From: Candidatus Eiseniibacteriota bacterium
Lineage (GTDB): Bacteria > Eisenbacteria > RBG-16-71-46
Reading direction: 5' to 3'
NCBI GenBank assembly: GCA_005893365.1
Contig: VBPB01000132.1
Span: forward strand, 1 to 7,118
DNA length: 7,118 nucleotides
The translations under genes and the position numbers were made by a program. Positions 1-4,757 of this stretch are shown here, one piece after another; within the stretch, counting starts at the first letter, position 1, and each line of letters opens with the position of its first letter. The notes under the pieces were generated by a model. The model saw only the letters and a list, made by a program, of their open reading frames with translations, searched no databases and was not told where the DNA came from.

Positions 1-480
1 ATCGTTTTGGGCCGCGAGCCTCACAGCCCGTTCGGCGGCCTCAACCGCTCGGCCGCCGAGGCCGAGGTCGCGGCCCTCGCCGCGCGCCACCGGCTGCCGG
101 TCAACCCGCGCGCGCGGGTGAGCCAGTTGGCGGTCGGGGTCCAGCAGCGGGTCGAGATCCTCAAGGCGCTCCATCACGACGCGCGGGTCCTGATCCTCGA
201 CGAGCCGACCGCGGTCCTCACGCCGCATGAGGTGGACGAGCTGTTCCAGGTGCTGCGCGCCTTGAACGCCGGGGGCGTCACCATCGTGCTCATCACCCAC
301 AAGCTCGCGGAGGTGAAGGCGCTCGCCCACCGGGTCACGGTGATGCGTGCCGGGCGCGTGGTGGGCGGCGGCCCGGCGGAGGCGCTCACCACCGCCGCGA
401 TCGCCGAGCTGATGGTGGGGCGCCCGCTGGCCGGGTTGCGCCCGCGCTCGCCGAAGGCCGCCGCGGCCCCGCTGCTCGTT
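1..480 (+). pseudogene. Nucleoside ABC importer ATPase, first nucleotide-binding domain (5' end outside window, frame broken at 3' end)
   Basis: Reading from base 1 in frame 1 gives 160 residues. They match the back half of the first ATPase domain of the double-domain ATPases that power BmpA-type nucleoside importers (B. subtilis NupO/YufO) and sugar importers such as RbsA. Visible are an opening resembling the family's ENIVLG segment, a signature LAVGVQQR (residues 43-50; family form LSVGxQQR), a Walker B VLILDEPT ending near residue 70, and the switch histidine in LITHK (H100). The domain closes with the typical LMVGRP (138-142). Walker A lies upstream of the window. After PLLV (157-160) family similarity stops. 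Frame 1 stays open to a TGA at 1219-1221, but its translation there is arginine/alanine-rich and matches nothing, so that extension is not coding. The domain continues in frame 2 (next entry). Identification as an importer ATPase is firm; nucleoside specificity is inferred from the neighbouring permeases and phosphorylase. Confidence 0.88.
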
Positions 481-1168
481 GACGGTCGCCGCCGGCGAGA
501 TCCTCGGGCTCGCCGGGGTCGAGGGCAACGGGCAGGGCGAGCTGGCCGAGTGCATCGCCGGGCTCAGGGCCCCGCGGCGCGGCGAGATCGTCATCGCCGG
601 ACACGCCGTGCACGGCCGCTCACCGCGCCAGTGCGCCGCGGCCGGCGTCGCCCACATCCCGGCCGACCGCCTGCATCGCGGCCTGGTGCCGAGCATGACG
701 CTGGCGGAGAACCTGGTGCTGGGATGCCACCGCGAGCCGGCCCTGGGACGCGGGCCGCTGCTCGATCCCAAAGCGCTGGCCGACCGCGCCGCGACCCTGC
801 TGCGCGAACACGACGTGCGCCCGCCCACGCCCGGCCTCTTCGCCGAGCGGCTCTCGGGCGGCAACCAGCAGAAGCTGATCGCCGCGCGCGAGTTGTCCCG
901 TGGCGCACCGGTGCTGCTGGTGGCGCACCCGACGCGCGGCGTGGACCTGGGGGCCGCCGAGGCCATCCACGGCCGGCTGCTGGCCGAGCGCGACGCGGGC
1001 CACGCGGTCCTGCTCATCTCCTCCGACCTGACCGAGATCCTGGCGCTGAGCGATCGCGTGTGCGTCATGTACGAGGGCCGGCTCACGCACGAGACGCGGC
1101 CGTCCCAGACCGACGAGCGCACGCTCGGCCTCCACATGACGGGCCGCATCGGACCGGGCGCCGCGTGA
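479..1168 (+). pseudogene. Nucleoside ABC importer ATPase, second nucleotide-binding domain (frame 2, missing its N-terminal strand)
   Basis: Frame 2 encodes the second ATPase domain of the same protein. It begins at LTVAAGEILGLAG, followed by the degenerate Walker A typical of this half (GVEGNGQGEL). Then come IPADR, the signature LSGGNQQKL, a Walker B-like VLLVAHPTRGVDLG and the switch region LLISSDLTEILALSDR, ending in LHMTGR. In relatives a stretch of roughly 18-20 residues (the first beta strands and A-loop) lies between the LLEV-like strand and SLTVxAGEI. Here it is absent and the frame differs from that of domain one, so a deletion of about 55-65 bases is the simplest reading. The TTG at 479 is only a nominal start and has no Shine-Dalgarno sequence. 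The stop is followed by a 49-base gap before the permease. If the lesion is real, the ATPase is probably non-functional. If it is an assembly error, the gene is an ordinary full-length importer ATPase. Confidence 0.88.
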
Positions 1169-1217
1169 AGGCGCATCGGCAGGGTCGGCGGGCGCGCCAC
1201 TCCAGCGTGGCCGTGGC

Positions 1218-2255
1218 GTGAAGCCGCGCACGCTGCTGCTCGCCTCGGCGCCGCTGATCGCCGTGGCGCTGGCGCTGCTGGCCGGGGCCGGGTTCATCCT
1301 CGCCATCGGCGAGGACCCGCCCGCCATCTACGCGCTCATGCTGCACGAGACCTTCGGCACCGGCTACGGGATCGGCCAGACGCTGTTCAAGGCGACGCCG
1401 CTCGTCTTCTGCGGCCTGGCGGTCGCGGTGGGCTTCCGGGCCGGGCTGTTCAACATCGGCGTCGAGGGGCAGCTCACGGTGGCGGCGTTCGCGGCCGCCC
1501 TCGCCGCGGCCGCGCTCGGGCACCTGCCTGCGTTCGCGCTGCTGCCGGTGACGCTGCTGGTGGCGATGCTGGCGGGATCGGCGTGGGGGGCGGTCCCCGG
1601 CGTCCTTAAGGCGCGCTTCGGGGCCCACGAGGTCATCAACACGATGATGCTCAACTTCATCGCCTTCGCCCTGGTCTCCTACCTCGGGCGTCGCGTGTTC
1701 CAGCCCGCGACCGTGCGCACCGCCGAGATCGGCGCGGGTGCCACGCTGCCGCGGCTCGAGACGTGGTGGCCGGCGCTGCACGGCTCGCCCGCCAACCTGT
1801 CGCTGCTCCTGGGCCTGCTCGCCGCCGCGGCGGTGGGCGTGCTGCTCTTCCGCACCCGGCTCGGCTACGAGCTGCGGGCGCTAGGACTCAACGCGCCCGC
1901 CGCCGAGTACGGGGGGGTGCCGATCGGCACGACCCAGGTCAAGGCGATGGCCATCTCGGGCGCCCTGGGCGGGCTCGCCGGCATGAACTTCGTGCTGGGC
2001 TACAAGCACTTCTTCGAGCTGGGCTTCTCGTCGGGCGCGGGGTTCCTGGGCATCGCGGTGGCGCTGCTCGGGCGCAACCATCCGGTGGGGGTGCTGCTGG
2101 CGGCCCTGTTCTTCGGGGCGCTCTCGCACGGAGGGCTGGCCATCAACCAGCGGGTCCCGAAGGAGCTGGTGGACGTGCTCCAGGCGATCGTCATCCTGCT
2201 CGCCATCTGCGTGCAGCAGGTGGTCGAGCGCCTGGCGCGACGGATGCCGTCGTGA
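1218..2255 (+). CDS. Nucleoside ABC transporter permease (NupP/YufP type)
   Basis: A 345-residue inner-membrane protein of the BPD_transp_2 family, the permease class that pairs with double-domain sugar and nucleoside importer ATPases. It opens with a hydrophobic segment (about residues 5-30). Family motifs follow: FNIGVEGQL (78-86), the coupling region HEVINTMMLNFIA (137-149), and glycine-rich segments ISGALGGLAG (247-256) and GFLGIAVALLG (275-285). Hydrophobic stretches suggest eight or more membrane segments. Length is normal for NupP-like subunits. The GTG at 1218 is chosen because the family-like N-terminus starts there and no earlier in-frame start exists downstream of the ATPase stop; the Shine-Dalgarno signal is weak. 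It should form the membrane channel with the next gene, with energy from the ATPase upstream. Substrate as purine or general nucleoside is inferred from the phosphorylase in the same operon. Confidence 0.93.
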   Translation: MKPRTLLLASAPLIAVALALLAGAGFILAIGEDPPAIYALMLHETFGTGYGIGQTLFKATPLVFCGLAVAVGFRAGLFNIGVEGQLTVAAFAAALAAAALGHLPAFALLPVTLLVAMLAGSAWGAVPGVLKARFGAHEVINTMMLNFIAFALVSYLGRRVFQPATVRTAEIGAGATLPRLETWWPALHGSPANLSLLLGLLAAAAVGVLLFRTRLGYELRALGLNAPAAEYGGVPIGTTQVKAMAISGALGGLAGMNFVLGYKHFFELGFSSGAGFLGIAVALLGRNHPVGVLLAALFFGALSHGGLAINQRVPKELVDVLQAIVILLAICVQQVVERLARRMPS

Positions 2256-2259
2256 CGGC

Positions 2260-2264
2260 GGAGG
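2260..2264 (+). promoter_or_regulatory. Ribosome binding site of second permease
   Basis: GGAGG lies 7 bases before the ATG at 2272, just after the preceding permease stop (2253-2255). It supports 2272 as the start and translation from the same polycistronic message. Confidence 0.7.
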
Positions 2265-2271
2265 CCCGCTG

Positions 2272-3177
2272 ATGGAACTGCTCTTGTTCGTCGCGGCCAG
2301 CTTGCGTATCGGGGTGCCGTACACGCTCGCGGCGTTGGGCTCCACGTTCAGCGAGCGGAGCGGGGTGGTGAACATCGCGCTCGAGGGCATCATGCTGAAT
2401 GGGGCGCTCGCGTATGTGCTGGGGGCCCACTGGACGGGGAATCCGTGGGCGGGGGTGGCGGCGGCGCTGGCGGCGGGAGTCTTGACCGGGCTCGTGCACG
2501 CGATCGTCACGGTGCGGTTCCGCGCGGACCAGATCACCAGCGGGCTCGGCATCAACCTGCTGGCGGCGGGGCTCACCAAGTTCGTCCTCACGCAGGTGTT
2601 CCACTCGTCGTCCAACTCGGGACGCGTGGTGGGGCTGCCCGAGTGGGACCTGTTCGGGCTCGCGCACCTGCCGGCGCTGGGCCCGGTGCTGGCGGCACCG
2701 CTGGTGCTCCTGACCGTGGCGCTGGTGCTGTTGGGCCAGGCGCTGCTGTTCCGTTCGGTCTTCGGCCTTAGGCTGCGCAGCATCGGCGAGCGGCCCGAGG
2801 CGGCGGCGACGCTCGGCCTGCCGGTCACCGCCTACCGGTACGCGGGGGTGCTCATCTCGGGGGCACTGGCCGGGCTCGCCGGGGCGTGGCTCGCGAGCGA
2901 GCAGCACTCGTTCACCGACGGCATGACCAACGGCCGCGGCTACATCGCCATCGCCGCGATGATCGTGGGCAAGTGGTCGCCGCTGGGGGCGGCCGCCGCC
3001 TGCCTGCTGTTCGGCGCGGCCGAGGCGCTCCAGATCACGCTCCAGGGCTCGGCGTTCCCGACCGAGCTGTTGCAGATGCTGCCGTATCTCGTCACCATGC
3101 TGGCGCTGGCGGGATTCATCGGTCGGGCGGTCCCGCCCCGCGCCCTCGGCACGCCCTACGACCCGGAGAACGCCTGA
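2272..3177 (+). CDS. Nucleoside ABC transporter permease (NupQ/YufQ type)
   Basis: A 301-residue inner-membrane permease, the second and shorter partner of the importer channel. It shows hallmarks of the NupQ/YufQ branch of BPD_transp_2: an N-terminus with PYTLAALGSTFSERSGVVNIALEGIM (within residues 16-41), DQITSGLGINLLAAGLTKFV (86-105), ISGALAGLAGAWL (195-207) and GRGYIAIAAMIVGKW (221-235). It ends with a hydrophobic PYLVTMLALAGFIG segment (271-284) and a short polar tail. Seven to eight membrane segments are plausible. The ATG is supported by a GGAGG site and lies 16 bases after the first permease. Length and motif order are typical and there is no sign of damage, so the broken ATPase upstream stands out against two intact permeases. 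Confidence 0.94.
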   Translation: MELLLFVAASLRIGVPYTLAALGSTFSERSGVVNIALEGIMLNGALAYVLGAHWTGNPWAGVAAALAAGVLTGLVHAIVTVRFRADQITSGLGINLLAAGLTKFVLTQVFHSSSNSGRVVGLPEWDLFGLAHLPALGPVLAAPLVLLTVALVLLGQALLFRSVFGLRLRSIGERPEAAATLGLPVTAYRYAGVLISGALAGLAGAWLASEQHSFTDGMTNGRGYIAIAAMIVGKWSPLGAAAACLLFGAAEALQITLQGSAFPTELLQMLPYLVTMLALAGFIGRAVPPRALGTPYDPENA

Positions 3178-3180
3178 GCC

Positions 3181-3216
3181 ATGCCACACCACCCGATCGC
3201 GAGCCCACGACGATGA
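3181..3216 (+). other. Possible 11-residue leader ORF coupled to the phosphorylase
   Basis: An ATG at 3181, three bases after the permease stop, opens an 11-codon frame (MPHHPIASPRR). Its TGA (3214-3216) overlaps the phosphorylase ATG (3213-3215) as ATGA. A GGAG sits at 3165-3168, 12 bases upstream, which is a long spacing. The phosphorylase has no clear Shine-Dalgarno sequence of its own, so termination-reinitiation from this frame could deliver ribosomes to it. The peptide resembles no leader I know and may be chance. Confidence 0.25.
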
Positions 3217-4067
3217 CCGAACTCCCGCGGCTGCCCGGCCACGACCTCGACGCGCGCGTCGACGAGTTGGTCGGCTTGATCCGCCGCCGCACCGATGTCG
3301 TCCCGCGCGTGGGGCTCACGCTGGGCTCCGGGCTCGGCGGCGTGATGGACGCGCTCGAGCGCCCGGTGGTGTTCCCCACCCACGAGCTTCCCCACTGGCC
3401 GCGCTCGACCGTCGCCGGCCACGCCGGGCGACTGGCGGTCGGCCACTGGCAGGGGGTGCCGGTGATAGCGCTCGCCGGCCGCAGCCACCGCTACGAGGGC
3501 TACACGCTCGACCGGGTGACGCTGGCGCTGCGGGTGATGCACGCGCTCGGCGCGCGGACGCTGATCTTCACCAACGCCGTCGGCGGCATCCACCGTGGAT
3601 TTGCCCCCGGGGACCTGATGATCGCCACCGACCACATCAACTTCATCGGCCGCTTCGGGCTGTTCACGACCAAGGAGCTGGTCGAGCGGCGGGCCGGGCG
3701 ACGGACCGCGACCTATTACAGCCCGGCGCTGCGTGCCGCCCTCCAGGCCGCGGCGCTCCGCGCCGGCGTGCGCCTGCAGCACGGCACGCTGATGGGCGGC
3801 CACGGCCCGACCTACGAGACCGCCGCCGAGATCCGCGTCGCCTCCGCCCTCGGCGCCGACGCGGCCTGCATGAGCACGGTGCCCGAGGTGACGCTCGCGG
3901 CCGAGCTGGGCTGCGAGGCCGCCAGCCTCTCGTGCATCACCAACCTCGCCACCGGCATCTCGGACGCGCCGCTCGCCCACGCCGACGTGACGGTGGTGGC
4001 GCACCAGGCCGCGATGGGCCTGCGCAAGATCCTCGAGGAATACCTGCGCGAGATGGCGGGGCGCTGA
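3213..4067 (+). CDS. punA: Purine nucleoside phosphorylase, trimeric (mammalian/PunA) type
   Basis: A 284-residue cytoplasmic enzyme expected to convert purine nucleosides plus phosphate to free base and (deoxy)ribose-1-phosphate. Family landmarks by human PNP correspondence are: phosphate loop GSGLG (38-42), GHAGRLAVG (69-77), GRSHRYEGY (89-97, with the R and H of the phosphate/ribose site), TNAVGG (120-125), GDLMIATDHINFIG (133-146), GPTYETAAE (198-206, catalytic Glu202), MSTVPEV (220-226), and SCITN (240-244, Asn244, matching the residue that reads 6-oxopurines). His256 matches the ribose-contacting His257. Hence inosine/guanosine preference is inferred. Oddities: the usual Phe of GRFHxYEGY is Ser91, and the usual NPLxGPN...FPDMSxAYD loop is replaced by FGLFTTKELVERR...YYSPAL (148-171). 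The ATG at 3213 gives a normal N-terminus. An MTA phosphorylase is less likely because the Asn of SCITN is kept. It is last in the nucleoside-import operon. Confidence 0.92.
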   Translation: MTELPRLPGHDLDARVDELVGLIRRRTDVVPRVGLTLGSGLGGVMDALERPVVFPTHELPHWPRSTVAGHAGRLAVGHWQGVPVIALAGRSHRYEGYTLDRVTLALRVMHALGARTLIFTNAVGGIHRGFAPGDLMIATDHINFIGRFGLFTTKELVERRAGRRTATYYSPALRAALQAAALRAGVRLQHGTLMGGHGPTYETAAEIRVASALGADAACMSTVPEVTLAAELGCEAASLSCITNLATGISDAPLAHADVTVVAHQAAMGLRKILEEYLREMAGR

Positions 4068-4077
4068 CGACTCAGCG
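4062..4077. terminator. Small hairpin spanning both convergent stop codons
   Basis: CGCTGA (4062-4067) and TCAGCG (4072-4077) form a perfect 6-bp stem with a 4-base loop, CGAC. One arm ends with the phosphorylase TGA and the other holds the TGA of the vapC remnant on the opposite strand. No T-run follows on either side, so it is at best a weak bidirectional stop, or coincidence. Confidence 0.25.
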
Positions 4078-4155
4078 GGCGCGTCGCGGCTCGAAGAAGG
4101 GCACGTCCTCCATCGGATAGTCGCGCCGATTGAGCGTCCAGAGGTGGCGGCGGCA
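4072..4155 (-). pseudogene. vapC: VapC PIN-domain toxin, C-terminal remnant
   Basis: On the - strand the last 27 codons read CRRHLWTLNRRDYPMEDVPFFEPRRAR and a stop. This strongly resembles the end of VapC PIN-domain ribonucleases, where a final strand of the form LxTxNxRDFPM is followed by a short basic or proline-rich tail. The rest of the toxin (about 100 residues with the acidic catalytic cluster) is missing. Only 11 bases separate the remnant from the VapB stop, so the bulk of vapC has been deleted in place. The reading frame remains open upstream, but that translation is only a shadow of vapB. No function is expected. Identification rests on this short tail plus its position directly downstream of a VapB-like gene. 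Confidence 0.7.
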
Positions 4156-4166
4156 CGAAACCGTAT

Positions 4167-4427
4167 TCAGCGCTCCCAGATCCGGCGCCGGCGCGTATCC
4201 TTCCGCAGCTTTCTCACGTACTCGCGCGTGGTGCCGATGTCCGTTCGGTCCCGCCACAGCCCCTCGATCGCCTTCCAGTTGCGCATCTGCTCCTCCGCCC
4301 CGCCCGGACGGAACGCGCGCGCGAGCGCCTCGCGGACCAGCGCGGAGACCGACCGCCCCTGCTGACTGGCCAACGCGCGCAGGAGTGCGTGCATCGCATC
4401 GTCGAGGAACACCTGGGTTCGAACCAT
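4167..4427 (-). CDS. vapB: VapB-like ribbon-helix-helix antitoxin
   Basis: An 86-residue DNA-binding antitoxin. The N-terminus MVRTQVFLDD (1-10) is the beta strand of a ribbon-helix-helix (CopG/Arc-like) fold. It is followed by helix AMHALLRALASQQG and helix SVSALVREALARAF (27-39), with the conserved 'R-S-x-S-x-L-V-R-E-A' pattern. The charged C-terminal half (GLWRDRTDIGTTREYVRKLRKDTRRRR) is the type that normally wraps the toxin; GLWxDRxDIxxTxEYVRxLR is familiar from VapB partners of PIN toxins. Start: ATG at 4427 is preferred over an in-frame start at 4463, because the family N-terminus begins there and a promoter -10 lies just upstream. Such proteins repress their own promoter as dimers. 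Its toxin gene is reduced to a tail, so it is an orphan antitoxin that may survive as a regulator or as a protector against related toxins. It appears intact. Confidence 0.85.
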   Translation of the reverse strand: MVRTQVFLDDAMHALLRALASQQGRSVSALVREALARAFRPGGAEEQMRNWKAIEGLWRDRTDIGTTREYVRKLRKDTRRRRIWER

Positions 4428-4434
4428 GCCAGTG

Positions 4435-4463
4435 TGTATGCACCGCCAGGAACCGGCCGTCAA
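4435..4463 (-). promoter_or_regulatory. Sigma-70-type promoter of vapB, placed for a leaderless transcript
   Basis: On the - strand TTGACG (4463-4458; five of six matches to TTGACA) is followed after exactly 17 bases by CATACA (4440-4435; three of six matches to TATAAT). Transcription would begin about seven bases further, at 4427-4428. That is the vapB ATG itself, and no Shine-Dalgarno sequence precedes the ATG. The -10 lies inside the near-palindrome GTGTATGCAC (4434-4443), a plausible autoregulatory operator. Confidence 0.55.
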
Positions 4464-4520
4464 GAACGAAGCGCCTGCGGTGTGCCAACTCTTCCCGGGG
4501 CGGGTTCGCCGCCGGTTTTG

Positions 4521-4544
4521 CCAACGGGTTCCGGAACCAGTTGG
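4521..4544. repeat. 24-bp dyad (one mismatched pair), candidate operator
   Basis: CCAAC (4521-4525) and GTTGG (4540-4544) flank the perfect 12-bp palindrome GGTTCCGGAACC (4527-4538), with a single G/A mismatch pair at 4526/4539. Twenty-two of 24 bases are paired. No T-run follows and it sits between two divergent transcription units, so a binding site for a dimeric regulator fits better than a terminator. Confidence 0.6.
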
Positions 4545-4558
4545 TCAGCCGCTGTGCC

Positions 4559-4578
4559 GACTGGCCGCGCGGCCAGTC
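4559..4578. repeat. Perfect 20-bp palindrome, candidate operator
   Basis: The left arm GACTGGCCGC (4559-4568) is followed immediately by its exact reverse complement GCGGCCAGTC (4569-4578). After one mismatch, two more outer pairs match (4557/4580 and 4556/4581). It lies 14 bp from the 24-bp dyad. With no loop it is better suited to protein binding or cruciform extrusion than to an RNA hairpin. Confidence 0.6.
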
Positions 4579-4635
4579 CGCCCTGCTCCCCGGGCGTCAT
4601 TCGCCGACGCTTTCTCCACGCCGGGCGGGAGCGAG

Positions 4636-4671
4636 GCCGCGCCGGTCATCGCGCGGCGGACCCGGCGCGGC
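4636..4671. repeat. 10-bp GC-only inverted repeat with 16-base loop
   Basis: GCCGCGCCGG (4636-4645) pairs exactly with CCGGCGCGGC (4662-4671). In DNA this GC-rich such a stem is less surprising than the two palindromes nearby. It lies about 90 bases before the exporter ATPase start and could be in its leader. Confidence 0.35.
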
Positions 4672-4738
4672 GGTCTGCTAGTTTCCCATGTGCCCGATCG
4701 GCCATTGGTTCGAACGCCATCTTCGCGCATCGTTTCCC

Positions 4739-4744
4739 AAGGAG
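4739..4744 (+). promoter_or_regulatory. Probable ribosome binding site of the exporter ATPase
   Basis: AAGGAG lies 13 bases before the ATG at 4758. The motif is strong but the spacing is longer than usual. No better in-frame start lies closer to it. Confidence 0.45.
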
Positions 4745-4757
4745 CTCGACGACCCGA

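Larger units (their letters stand above)
4428..4757. other. 330-bp divergent intergenic region rich in inverted repeats
   Basis: No convincing gene lies between the vapB start and the exporter ATPase start. Open frames crossing it translate to arginine/proline-rich, family-less sequence. It contains the vapB promoter, a 24-bp dyad (4521-4544), a 20-bp palindrome (4559-4578), a 10-bp GC stem with a 16-base loop (4636-4645/4662-4671) and several GGTTC/GAACC pentamers. I could not pick out a strong promoter for the rightward exporter operon. Confidence 0.6.

Noticed and set aside
481..1221. Continuation of the first ATPase frame (frame 1) to a TGA overlapping the permease GTG
   Set aside because: The translation is arginine/alanine-rich without family motifs, while frame 2 over the same bases encodes a textbook second ATPase domain.
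1165..1221. GTG at 1165 overlapping the ATPase stop as a possible earlier permease start
   Set aside because: That frame ends after 18 codons at 1219-1221 and is not in frame with the permease.
4156..4524. The long - strand frame upstream of the vapC tail, as one 150-residue protein
   Set aside because: Upstream of the tail it is only vapB read out of frame. Only the last 27 codons resemble VapC.
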